Below, in pieces: positions 16,415 to 23,787 of a stretch of 45,143 nt of DNA (within the stretch, counting starts at the first letter, position 1; each line of letters opens with the position of its first letter). The notes beneath the pieces were generated by a model, which searched no databases, was not told where the DNA came from, and saw only the letters and a program-made list of their open reading frames with translations. A program made the translations under genes and the position numbers. The DNA is from Erginobacter sp964587835 (lineage in GTDB: Bacteria > Auribacterota > Erginobacteria > Erginobacterales > Erginobacteraceae): contig CAZPMN010000021.1 of assembly GCA_964587835.1 (NCBI GenBank), positions 1 to 45,143 of the forward strand, given 5' to 3'.

Positions 16415-16488
16415 CAGTGATCAGTGATCAGTGAGCGGTAAGCAGTAATCAGTGAGCAGTGAGCAGAAACCAGTAAGTAATCAGTAAC
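16415..16488. repeat. Degenerate heptamer array (CAGTGAT family)
   Basis: Nine consecutive 7-bp units variant on CAGTGAT/CAGTAAT/CAGTGAG run from 16415 to 16477, followed by TAAT and one more unit to 16488. Period 7 is kept although individual bases vary. It lies immediately upstream of the fused SpeE-like gene. Confidence 0.85.
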
Positions 16489-16550
16489 CGGCCACCGGGC
16501 CAACTGCCTCACTGCCCATCAAATCAAAAACGACACTACATCTACTACAA

Positions 16551-16569
16551 GGAATGCCCTCGGCATTCC
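16551..16569. repeat. Short hairpin GGAATGCC-CTC-GGCATTCC
   Basis: A perfect 8-bp stem with a 3-nt loop. It is followed by GATACTACAAG and a second small hairpin GCCC-GAA-GGGC (16581-16591), and preceded by CTACTACAAG, so TACTACAAG-hairpin-CGATAC is itself repeated twice. It looks like another intergenic repeat family rather than a terminator, since no T-run follows. Confidence 0.55.
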
Positions 16570-16612
16570 GATACTACAAGCCCGAAGGGCGATACGACAG
16601 TCCCTGTTGCCG

Positions 16613-16676
16613 ATTACTGAATACTGATTACCGAATACTATTTCCCATTCCCCACTCCCTATTCCCCATTCCCCAA
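16613..16676. repeat. Two abutting heptamer arrays running into the 3' end of aroK
   Basis: ATTACTG-AATACTG-ATTACCG-AATACTA (16613-16640) is followed by period-7 variants of TTCCCCA up to 16676. The aroK stop (16659-16661) and its last five codons lie inside the second array, so the repeat supplies the C-terminal residues GNGE. Confidence 0.8.
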
Positions 16677-17177
16677 CAGAGAAATTATCCGCTCGGTGAC
16701 CTCCTCCACGCTCAGGTCCGAGGTGTCTACTCGATGGGGTATCCGGTCGTAATAAGGGCGGCGGGCTTTGAGCATCCGTTTGACCGTTGCTTCCCGATCG
16801 GTGCGCTCCAAAAGCGGTCGATGGCTCTCCTCGGCCAACCGCTCCAGGATCACCTCGGGCCGGGCCGTCAGGCAGACCGGCAGTCCGAATCGGGACAGGT
16901 CGCGGACATTTTCGGGATTAAGGACCACCCCGCCGCCGGTGGCAATAACCGCGCGGCGGCAGGCGGAGAGTTCCCTGACCAATTCCCTCTCCAGGTTCCG
17001 GAAATATTCTTCCCCGCGTTCGGCGAAGATGCGGCTGATCGCCCTCCCCTCCCGCTCCTCGATCAGGGAATCCATCTCGATCACCGGGAGGTTCAGCGTC
17101 TCACCCAGCCGACGGGCCACCGCCGACTTGCCCGTACCCATAAACCCGAAGAGAACGATGTTCCTCAATGCTGACAT
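16659..17177 (-). CDS. aroK: Shikimate kinase
   Basis: It phosphorylates shikimate in the chorismate pathway. The 172-residue protein has Walker A GFMGTGKS, the shikimate-binding Asp in EMDSLIEE, ATGGGVVL and the lid Arg in SHRPLLERTDRE. The reading frame is open to 17306, but the extra 43 codons come from a dispersed repeat. The ATG at 17177 gives the normal start MSALRNIVLFGFMG, although its ribosome site is poor. The last residues (LGNGE) are encoded by a heptamer array. It follows aroC at 217 bp in the same direction. Confidence 0.95.
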   Translation of the reverse strand: MSALRNIVLFGFMGTGKSAVARRLGETLNLPVIEMDSLIEEREGRAISRIFAERGEEYFRNLERELVRELSACRRAVIATGGGVVLNPENVRDLSRFGLPVCLTARPEVILERLAEESHRPLLERTDREATVKRMLKARRPYYDRIPHRVDTSDLSVEEVTERIISLLGNGE

Positions 17178-17200
17178 GGAGTTATTAACAAGGGCAGGAT

Positions 17201-17321
17201 ATAGGTTGCATCCCCGAACAGAGTCATTGCGATCCGGCTTTAGACGGAGAAGCAATCTCTTCCCAGGCAGTAAGTTGAGATTGCTTCGTCGCTGCGCTCC
17301 TCGCAATGACGTGCAACCTAT
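17201..17321. repeat. Bipartite palindromic repeat, copy D, with 10-bp inverted flanks
   Basis: GTCATTGCGA opens the element (17223) and CTCGCAATGAC closes it (17310). The inner arms are AGAAGCAATCTC and GAGATTGCTTCGTC. It is enclosed by ATAGGTTGCA (17201-17210) and TGCAACCTAT (17312-17321), a perfect 10-bp inverted pair. The spacer between the arms is shorter than in copies A, C and E. Confidence 0.75.
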
Positions 17322-17394
17322 TTCATGCTCTCCTTAGTAAGACCGTTAACCGGCCGGGGTAGTGGGAAAACCAGACGGCCCCAGAGCGGGAGCT

Positions 17395-18507
17395 TCAGTC
17401 CCGCCCGGCGGCCAGGTAACCGGAGAGGTTCCTCCGGATTTCTTCAACGCTGTCACCGCCGAACTTTTCCAGGAAAGCCCCGACCAGTTCCAGGGCCGCC
17501 AGCGCCCTCCCCACGACCGCCGCGGCCGGGAGAGCGCAGACATCGGAACGTTCCCGGGCGGCGGCGGCCGGTTGACCGGTCGCCAGGTCAACCGTCGGCA
17601 GCGAGCGGGAGAGCGTGGGGATCGGCTTCATCGCCGCCCGAAGCACGATCGGCTCCCCATTGCTGACCCCCCCCTCGATCCCCCCCGCCCGGTTGGTCAG
17701 CCGGCAGATCCCTTCATCGCTGCAGGCGATCACGTCGTGAACCCGGGACCCCGGCTCGGAGGCAGCGGCAAAACCGGAACCGATCTCCACTCCCTTGATC
17801 GCCGGGATGGACATCAGGGCGGCAGCCAGGCGGGCGTCCAGCCGGGTGTCGCCCTGGGAATAGCTGCCCAGTCCGACCGGTACCCCGGAAAACTCCACCT
17901 GGAAAACTCCACCCAGGGTGTCGCCGGCCTGGCGGGTGCGGTCAATCAACTCGATCATCCGCTTTTCGGCATCCGGGTCGGGACAGGCCAGGCGGGAGAC
18001 GGCCAAGCTCCGTTTCCTTTCCTCCGGGGATGTCTCCCCAGCCGTAATCCCCCCCAGGGAGACCACCCAGCTCTCCACCCTGATCGAGAATTCCTTCAAC
18101 AGCAGCTGGGCCACCGCCCCCAGGGCGGTCCGGGCGGCGGTCTCCCGGGCGCTGGCTCGCTCGAGAACATTCCTCAGGTCACAGTGACCGTACTTCCTTC
18201 CCCCGGCCAGATCGGCGTGGCCGGGCCTCGGAGCGGTCACCGGGGGGAGCCGGTCGATGGAAAAGTCCCGGTTGGTGATCGCCAGCCCCAGGGGCGCCCC
18301 GATCGTCACTCCGTCGCGAACCCCTGCCCAGATCTCGGCCCGATCGGACTCGATCGCCATCCGGCCTCCCCGGCCGTAACCGCCCTGCCGGGCCTTCAGT
18401 TCGGCATCAATGAACCCCCCGTCGATCTTCAGCCCGGCGGGCAGTCCTTCGAGGATGGCCAGTAAACCACGCCCGTGCGACTCTCCGGCTGTCAGGTAAC
18501 GCAACAT
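17395..18507 (-). CDS. aroC: Chorismate synthase
   Basis: It converts EPSP to chorismate using reduced FMN. The 370-residue protein has the usual opening RYLTAGESHGRGL, the central HADLAGGRKYGHCDLRNVLERASARETAARTA region, and a C-terminal FLEKFGGDSVEEIRRN. The family's RPGHAD is present. It starts at ATG 18507 after GAGAGAG. It lies in the order aroE-pilD-aroC-aroK, so shikimate genes bracket the prepilin peptidase; a 330-bp repeat-bearing gap precedes it, which may hold its promoter. Confidence 0.97.
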   Translation of the reverse strand: MLRYLTAGESHGRGLLAILEGLPAGLKIDGGFIDAELKARQGGYGRGGRMAIESDRAEIWAGVRDGVTIGAPLGLAITNRDFSIDRLPPVTAPRPGHADLAGGRKYGHCDLRNVLERASARETAARTALGAVAQLLLKEFSIRVESWVVSLGGITAGETSPEERKRSLAVSRLACPDPDAEKRMIELIDRTRQAGDTLGGVFQVEFSGVPVGLGSYSQGDTRLDARLAAALMSIPAIKGVEIGSGFAAASEPGSRVHDVIACSDEGICRLTNRAGGIEGGVSNGEPIVLRAAMKPIPTLSRSLPTVDLATGQPAAAARERSDVCALPAAAVVGRALAALELVGAFLEKFGGDSVEEIRRNLSGYLAAGRD

Positions 18508-18637
18508 TGCTCTCTCTCCTATGGTCAGAAGACTCTAACTTGCAAGCCCCTGTAATTTAACAGACGATTGGATTCATTTGAAGGGGATTGTGAATCTTGC
18601 GGACTGCAGATACCGAGTGACGGCAATCTCTGAAATT

Positions 18638-18805
18638 GTCATCGCGAGGAGCACAGCGACGAAGCGATCTCAACTTGTAAACAGAACGGCTGGCTTCTCA
18701 GGGGATTGAGATTGCTTCGGTTCCTCCGCTCCGGAACCTCGCAATGACCGAAAGTTGGCTAAATTGGCAATTGCCGGACAGCCCCAAATGGGTGCCACAT
18801 CATAT
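18638..18805. repeat. Bipartite palindromic repeat, copy E, plus fragment of the 75-bp family
   Basis: GTCATCGCGAGG to CTCGCAATGAC (18638-18748) holds arms GAAGCGATCTCAA and TTGAGATTGCTTCGG around a spacer shared with copies A and C. The conserved right extension runs to about 18785. GGGTGCCACATCATA (18790-18804) is the reverse complement of the leader of the 75-bp array at 10886. The remainder of the aroC-pilD gap (18508-18637 and 18806-18837) shows nothing clear. Confidence 0.8.
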
Positions 18806-18837
18806 AACAACCATCTAGATACCGGATTTAGGGCGGG

Positions 18838-19644
18838 TTAGTGGTAGAAACCGAGATACCAGGAGAGCATTGGATGACCGAAGAAGAGGGTGAGGAGCGA
18901 GCCGAGGGCGAGGTAGGGTCCGAAGGGAATCCTTGATCCCCACTCGGCCTTCTTCAGCAAGATCAGCGTGACCCCGATGAATAAGGCCAGCAGGGCGGCG
19001 AGAAAGACGGCGAAGAGCGCCATCCCCCATCCCTGCCAGGCCCCCACCGCCGCCATCAGCTTGACGTCACCCAATCCCATCGCCTCCTTGTGGAAAACCG
19101 CCTTACCGAACAGCCCGATCAACCAGAGACTCCCCCCCCCGACCGCGGCCCCGAGCAGGGAACGCAGCAGCGACTCAACGATCCCCGGCGGCCCGAACTG
19201 ACCGGGAGAGACAACCGCCAGGAGAAATCCGGACCCCAAAAGGGGGTAGGTGAGAACGTCGGGCAGGATGAAATGCTCGAGATCGATCAGGGAGAGAATG
19301 ACCAGGGTCAAGACAAAGTACCAGTAAAAGGGGAAGAGCAGAATCCTCTCCCCGCGGGCCGCCAGGAGAATATAGACCGCCGTAAAGAGCACTCCCGTCA
19401 GTAGCTCAACCAGGGGATAACGGATCGGGATCGCCGCGCCGCAGAAACGGCAACGGCCCCGGAGAAGGAGGAAACTCAAAAGCGGGATGTTGTCCCGGGC
19501 GGCGATCGGTTTCCGGCAAGCCGGGCAGTAGGACCGGGGCAGGACAATCGACTCTCCCCGAGGGAGGCGGTGGATGATGACGTTGGCGAAACTTCCCGCC
19601 GCCAGGCCGAAGAGGAAGACAATGCTGATCAGGAAGATCTCCAT
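18838..19644 (-). CDS. pilD: Prepilin peptidase / N-methyltransferase
   Basis: An inner-membrane aspartyl protease that cleaves and N-methylates type IV prepilins or pseudopilins. The 268-residue protein has the N-terminal methyltransferase segment GSFANVIIHRLPRGESIVLPRSYCPAC with the paired CPAC...CRFC zinc-like motif. The two catalytic aspartates lie in LIDLEHFILPD and GLGDVKL. About eight hydrophobic segments are visible. The start codon overlaps the aroE stop (TAATG), so it is coupled to aroE. The cell therefore should make pili or a type II secretion system, although no pilin gene lies in the window. Confidence 0.95.
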   Translation of the reverse strand: MEIFLISIVFLFGLAAGSFANVIIHRLPRGESIVLPRSYCPACRKPIAARDNIPLLSFLLLRGRCRFCGAAIPIRYPLVELLTGVLFTAVYILLAARGERILLFPFYWYFVLTLVILSLIDLEHFILPDVLTYPLLGSGFLLAVVSPGQFGPPGIVESLLRSLLGAAVGGGSLWLIGLFGKAVFHKEAMGLGDVKLMAAVGAWQGWGMALFAVFLAALLALFIGVTLILLKKAEWGSRIPFGPYLALGSLLTLFFGHPMLSWYLGFYH

Positions 19645-20516
19645 TATCCCTCCCCCGCCTCCCGTTCCGCCATCGCCCGCCGGGCGGCGGACCGCATCAC
19701 TTCCACCGGGGCCTCAAGACCGGTCCAGATCGTCCAGGAGATGGCGGCCTGGTGAACCAGCATCCCCAGACCGTTGATCGCCTTCAGGCCCCGTTTTCGG
19801 GCGGCTCGGAGCAAGGCTGTCTCCGGCGGGTTGTAAACCAGGTCGACGACCGCCGACGTCAAAGAAAGAAGACCGGGGTTAAAGCTGGTCGGATCGGAGG
19901 GATTAAGGCCGAGGGGGGTGGCATCAACCGCCAGATCGGCAGCAGCGGTAACCGTTCTCCCGTTGTCGGTATCAGCGGCAAAGAATCCCGCCGCCCCTTC
20001 CCGGATCTCCCGGTTGATCCACTCGCTCAAATCCTCCGACCGCGACCGGTCGAGATCGGCGATCTCCACCCGGGCCCCCTCCTGCGCCGACGCGACGGCA
20101 ACCGCCCGGCCGGCCCCGCCGGCCCCGAAGACCGCCACCGTCTTCCCGGCGAAATCGAAGTTCAGCTCTTCCTTCACCGACCGGATGAAACCCGGCCCGT
20201 CGGTGTTGAAACCGGAGACCTTTCCACCCTTGAAGAGGACGGTGTTAACCGCTCCGATCAGCCGGGCCCGGTCCTCGAGGCGGTCAATTAGCTCGATCAC
20301 CGCGACCTTGTGGGGGATGGTGATGTTCAGTCCTCTCCCCCCCCGGGAGGCAAAGTTTCGCAGGGCGACGGCCATCTTTTCCGGACGGACCGGGTAGGAA
20401 AGGTACCGCCAGTCCAATCCGGCGGCGGCAAAGGCCGCGTTGTGAATCTGGGGAGAGATGGAATGCCCCACCGGCCACCCGAACAGGCCGCAGAGAACGG
20501 TATGGTTGGAACGCAT
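19644..20516 (-). CDS. aroE: Shikimate dehydrogenase
   Basis: It reduces 3-dehydroshikimate to shikimate with NADPH. The 290-residue protein has the substrate site GWPVGHSISPQIHN, the catalytic Lys in NITIPHK, the Rossmann loop GAGGAGRA, VDATPLGL and the C-terminal GLGMLVHQAAISWTIWTG. All signature residues are present. It lies 36 bp downstream of leuA and shares its stop with the pilD start. Confidence 0.96.
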   Translation of the reverse strand: MRSNHTVLCGLFGWPVGHSISPQIHNAAFAAAGLDWRYLSYPVRPEKMAVALRNFASRGGRGLNITIPHKVAVIELIDRLEDRARLIGAVNTVLFKGGKVSGFNTDGPGFIRSVKEELNFDFAGKTVAVFGAGGAGRAVAVASAQEGARVEIADLDRSRSEDLSEWINREIREGAAGFFAADTDNGRTVTAAADLAVDATPLGLNPSDPTSFNPGLLSLTSAVVDLVYNPPETALLRAARKRGLKAINGLGMLVHQAAISWTIWTGLEAPVEVMRSAARRAMAEREAGEG

Positions 20517-20552
20517 AGATCTTCCCCCGGAAGTCGAGGGACGCCGCAGCGG

Positions 20553-22070
20553 TCAGGACCGGGAGGAGCGAGCGGCCAGGCGGTTGACGGCGTTCAGGTA
20601 AGCCTTGACACTGGCCTCGATGATGTCGGTGGACGAAGCCCTCCCGTTGACAAGCCGGCGCCCAGAACGGATGGTGACCGCCACCTCGCCCATGGCGTCC
20701 TTGCCCCCGGTCACCCCCCTCAGTTCGTATTTCTGCATCTCACACTTAATCCCGGTGATCCGGTCGATCGCCCGGCAGGCGGCATCGACCGGTCCATCGC
20801 CGCAGGAGGCTTCCTGGTAAAGCTGTTCTTCTCTTTTCAAACGCACGGTGGCGGTGGGCACGGCCCCGGTCCCGCTGCTGACGTGGAGGTAATCGAGAGC
20901 ATAGATGGCCGGCGGGCGGGTGAGCTGTTCGTCCACCAGGGACTCCAGGTCCTCGTCGAAGACGTGTTTCTTCTTATCCGCCAGGGACTTGAACTTCTCG
21001 AAAGCCCGCTCCAATTCCTTCGCCTCCAGCTGGTAACCCAGGACCTTGAGACGTTCCTGGAAGGCGTGCCGGCCGGAATGCTTTCCCAAGACGAGAAGGC
21101 TTTTGGGAACGCCGACATCCCGGGGTCGCATAATCTCGTACGTGCTCCGCTCCTTAAGGATCCCGTCCTGGTGGATACCGGCCTCGTGGGCAAAGGCGTT
21201 CTCGCCGACGATCGCCTTGTTCCGCTGGACGGGTATACCGGTCAGGTGGCTGACCAAACGGCTGGTCTTGTAGATCTGACGGGTATTGATCCCGGTGGTC
21301 ACTTTCCAGAAATCACGCCGGACCTTGAGGGCCATCACGATCTCCTCCAGGGAGGCGTTGCCCGCCCGCTCCCCGAGGCCGTTGACGCAGCATTCCACCT
21401 GTCTGGCGCCATTACGGATCGCGGCCAGCGAGTTGGCGACCGCCAGGCCGAGATCATTGTGGCAGTGAACACTGATCACGGCCCGGTCGATCCCGGAGAC
21501 ATTCTCCCCCAGGTAGCGTATGATCTCTCCGTATTCCTCGGGAGTTGAGTAGCCGACGGTGTCCGGGATATTGACGGTTGCGGCACCGGCTCCAATCACC
21601 GCCGCGGTCACCTCGGCCAGAAAGGGAAGCTCCGTCCGGGCGGCGTCTTCGGCGGAAAACTCCACCCGGTCAGCGTACTTCCGCGCCAGCTTCACACCCC
21701 GAACCGCCTGGCGGACGATTTCGGCTTTACTCTTCTTGAGCTTATACTCCCGGTGAATCTTCGAGGTGGCGAGGAAAGTGTGGATCACCGGCGACTCCGC
21801 CTGCTCCAGGGCGCGGGCAGCGGTCTCGATATCCTTCTTCAGGCAGCGGGCTAATCCGGCCACCGCCACCCCCCGAAGGGCACGGGAGACCGCGCTGACC
21901 GCCTCGAAGTCCCCCTCGGAGGCGATCGGGAACCCGGCTTCTATGACATCCACCCCCAGCTTGACCAGCTGGCGGGCGATCCGGAGCTTTTCCCGAACGG
22001 TCAGACTCGCTCCCGGGGACTGCTCTCCGTCCCGCAGGGTGGTATCAAAAATGAAGATACGGTTTTTCAT
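20553..22070 (-). CDS. leuA: 2-isopropylmalate synthase
   Basis: It condenses acetyl-CoA with 2-oxoisovalerate, the first step of leucine synthesis. The 505-residue protein has the catalytic TTLRDGEQSPGASL, the metal ligands in VHCHNDLGLAVANS and the Gly-rich CCVNGLGERAGNASLEE. A C-terminal LeuA allosteric domain (from about 390, ending with ASSTDIIEASVKAYLNAVNRL) indicates leucine feedback control. Citramalate synthases share the fold, but the overall pattern fits LeuA best. A short hairpin (22095-22112) lies in the 54-bp gap to the response regulator gene upstream. leuB, leuC and leuD are not in the window. Confidence 0.95.
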   Translation of the reverse strand: MKNRIFIFDTTLRDGEQSPGASLTVREKLRIARQLVKLGVDVIEAGFPIASEGDFEAVSAVSRALRGVAVAGLARCLKKDIETAARALEQAESPVIHTFLATSKIHREYKLKKSKAEIVRQAVRGVKLARKYADRVEFSAEDAARTELPFLAEVTAAVIGAGAATVNIPDTVGYSTPEEYGEIIRYLGENVSGIDRAVISVHCHNDLGLAVANSLAAIRNGARQVECCVNGLGERAGNASLEEIVMALKVRRDFWKVTTGINTRQIYKTSRLVSHLTGIPVQRNKAIVGENAFAHEAGIHQDGILKERSTYEIMRPRDVGVPKSLLVLGKHSGRHAFQERLKVLGYQLEAKELERAFEKFKSLADKKKHVFDEDLESLVDEQLTRPPAIYALDYLHVSSGTGAVPTATVRLKREEQLYQEASCGDGPVDAACRAIDRITGIKCEMQKYELRGVTGGKDAMGEVAVTIRSGRRLVNGRASSTDIIEASVKAYLNAVNRLAARSSRS

Positions 22071-22094
22071 CCTTCTAACCTGTCAGATTGCGAT

Positions 22095-22112
22095 CGGACC
22101 GCCAAAGGTCCG
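22095..22112 (-). other. Small hairpin between the response regulator gene and leuA
   Basis: CGGACC-GCCAAA-GGTCCG forms a 6-bp stem in the intergenic gap. No T-run follows on the minus strand, so it is not a standard terminator; it might stabilise or process the transcript. Confidence 0.35.
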
Positions 22113-22124
22113 ACGGTGGATCGG

Positions 22125-22997
22125 TCAATAACTCATATCCAGCCAGCAGAGAAAATCTGGCAGGGTCGACCAGGATAGCCGGTAGTCAGAGGCATCGATC
22201 TGAACCAGGTTGACCTTGTCACCGAGATCCTTGAGAACCGACGCCGGCCGATATCCCTGAAAAGAAGAACGGTCCCAGGGGATACACTCGCCGGGTCCGC
22301 ATTCGGGAGACTTGGTCACCACCTTACCCAGGTGCTTCCGGCTGCAGAGCAGAATCAGGTGATCGGAGTGATTCCGGACGTGAAAGTGGACGTGGCCGGC
22401 GGTATCCAGCCCTCCGCGGAAAACCGTCCGGAAAATCTTCTGCGCCAACCGGCGGGAGGAGAGAGAAAGACCTGTCTCCCGAAAAAGGAGATTACCCAGG
22501 CCGAGCGCCGGCTGATTTCCCCGGAGGGTGAACCGAACCATCAACTTCAGATGCCGGAGCCGGAAGGGCTTGTGCAAACAACCCTGGATCTCCAGAGCCC
22601 GGACCCGCCTTCGGTCCTCCGCGGAGATGTCATAGGCCGAGATCATCAATACCGGGGTCCGGCGACCCTGCCGGCGCAAGCGGTCCACCAGTTCCAGTCC
22701 GTCAAAACCCGGCAGCTTCCGATCCACGATCAGCAGATCGGGCTCAGCGGCCAGGGCGCTGGCCAGACCTTCTTCCCCGCCTCCAGCCACACGGACCCGA
22801 TAACCGAGCATCTGCAGCCCGCGGGCAATGACCTGACGGTTCAGCGGTTCATCTTCTATGATCAAAATTGAACCGCGGCTGACCCCGGGGGCACGGTGGG
22901 GATAGTCTCCCGCCCGCTCCGGGCAGGGAACAATGGCCGTGGCCGGACCGGCCGAGGCGGGATGGGGCGACTTGTCAATTAAGTCAGTATTGTTCAT
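22125..22997 (-). CDS. Orphan response regulator with unrecognised C-terminal domain
   Basis: The 290-residue protein has a Pro-rich N-terminal tail of about 42 residues. A receiver domain (about 43-160) follows, with Glu48 and Asp49, phosphoacceptor Asp92 (LIVDRKLPGFDG), Ser120 and Lys143 (LHKPF), all in place. Residues 165-290 match no output domain I know; there is no helix-turn-helix, GGDEF, HD or histidine kinase motif. This part is rich in His (HVHFHVRNHSDH) and Trp and may be a ligand or protein-binding module. The ATG overlaps the ilvN stop (ATGA), so its translation is coupled to acetolactate synthase. In many genomes ilvC occupies this place between ilvN and leuA. No partner kinase is in the window. 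Confidence 0.8.
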   Translation of the reverse strand: MNNTDLIDKSPHPASAGPATAIVPCPERAGDYPHRAPGVSRGSILIIEDEPLNRQVIARGLQMLGYRVRVAGGGEEGLASALAAEPDLLIVDRKLPGFDGLELVDRLRRQGRRTPVLMISAYDISAEDRRRVRALEIQGCLHKPFRLRHLKLMVRFTLRGNQPALGLGNLLFRETGLSLSSRRLAQKIFRTVFRGGLDTAGHVHFHVRNHSDHLILLCSRKHLGKVVTKSPECGPGECIPWDRSSFQGYRPASVLKDLGDKVNLVQIDASDYRLSWSTLPDFLCWLDMSY

Positions 22998-23473
22998 CCG
23001 CGCGCGATCGCGATTTTCCCAGTCCTGACCAGTTCCTTCACCCCGTAGTGAGTGAGGAGATTGAGGATGGCTCGGATCTTCTCGTCGGCGCCGGTCACTT
23101 CCAGAACCAGAGCGGAAGGCGAGACATCAACCACCCGCGCCCGGAAGATCTGGGCGATCTCCAGGATCTCCGACCGGGTGGAGGTGGTGGTCTTGACCTT
23201 GACCAGGATCAATTCCCGATCAATCGATTCGCCACTGGAAAACTCCTGGATCTTGATCACGTTGATCAGCTTGTTGAGCTGTTTCTCGACCTGTTCCATA
23301 ATCCGAGGGGAACCCTGGTCGTCAACCACGACCGTCATCCGGGAGATCTTCGGATCCATCGTCTCCCCCACCGCCAGGCTGGTGATGTTGAACCCCCGGC
23401 CGGAAAACAGGCCCGCCACCCGGGCCAGGACGCCAAACTTGTTCTCGACCAGAACGGATATCGTATGTCTCAT
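22994..23473 (-). CDS. ilvN: Acetolactate synthase regulatory (small) subunit
   Basis: It binds valine and activates or inhibits the IlvB catalytic subunit. The 159-residue protein opens with the ACT domain MRHTISVLVENKFGVLARVAGLFSGRGFNI, which carries the valine-site residues, and has a second C-terminal domain (RSEILEIAQIFRARVVDVS). The open frame extends to 23548, but ATG 23473 gives the normal start and has GGAGG 10 nt upstream. That ribosome site lies in the 3' part of a 9-bp hairpin (23477-23497). The stop overlaps the response regulator start. Confidence 0.95.
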   Translation of the reverse strand: MRHTISVLVENKFGVLARVAGLFSGRGFNITSLAVGETMDPKISRMTVVVDDQGSPRIMEQVEKQLNKLINVIKIQEFSSGESIDRELILVKVKTTTSTRSEILEIAQIFRARVVDVSPSALVLEVTGADEKIRAILNLLTHYGVKELVRTGKIAIARG

Positions 23474-23476
23474 TTT

Positions 23477-23497
23477 ATTATTTCCTCCGGAAATAAT
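23477..23497 (-). promoter_or_regulatory. Palindrome holding the ilvN ribosome site
   Basis: Perfect arms ATTATTTCC and GGAAATAAT (9 bp) with a 3-nt loop; GGAGG of the ribosome site spans loop and descending arm on the minus strand, 10 nt before the ilvN ATG. Folding would hide it. Confidence 0.65.
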
Positions 23498-23501
23498 AGT
23501 G

Positions 23502-23522
23502 AAAATTTCCTGCGGAAATTTT
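23502..23522. repeat. Second palindrome upstream of ilvN
   Basis: Arms AAAATTTCC and GGAAATTTT (9 bp) around TGC/GCA. It lies 4 bp from the ribosome-site palindrome and belongs to the same family. Between it and the downstream end of ilvB (23523-23762) I see no gene and no convincing promoter. Confidence 0.7.
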
Positions 23523-23762
23523 GTTATGGTTTTATCTCCAGACGACATGGAGATTGCAAAAACATTTGGTTTTTTCTACCTGTCGCGACGTCAGAAATAA
23601 CTAAACATCGATAACTGTTGAAACATTGAATTTAAAATCATCAAACTCTCAATTCCGGGAATTTGTCAGACTTTGCTAAATTATTCCGGAACCGAAATCG
23701 GTAGAATACGCCCTCGATTATCAGCATCCGTTGGCGCTCCCGGAAGCAGTACCCTAAACACG

Positions 23763-23787
23763 ATTATTTTTCCGCAGGAAAAATAAT
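23763..23787. repeat. Palindrome at the ilvB stop codon
   Basis: Arms ATTATTTTTCC and GGAAAAATAAT (11 bp) around a 3-nt loop. It begins at the last base of the ilvB TGA and could act as a 3' stability or termination hairpin; it is the same family as the hairpins before ilvN, ilvB and alr. Confidence 0.7.

Noticed and set aside
16415..16676. Possible CRISPR or origin-type iterons
   Set aside because: Units are degenerate 7-mers with no spacers and no DnaA-box pattern; the same arrays occur at several unrelated loci.
17178..17306. N-terminal extension of AroK
   Set aside because: The extra codons fall in a dispersed palindromic repeat and precede the conserved shikimate kinase start.
23549..23762. 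Leader-peptide attenuator before ilvN
   Set aside because: No short ORF rich in Val/Leu/Ile codons and no terminator/antiterminator pair could be made out.
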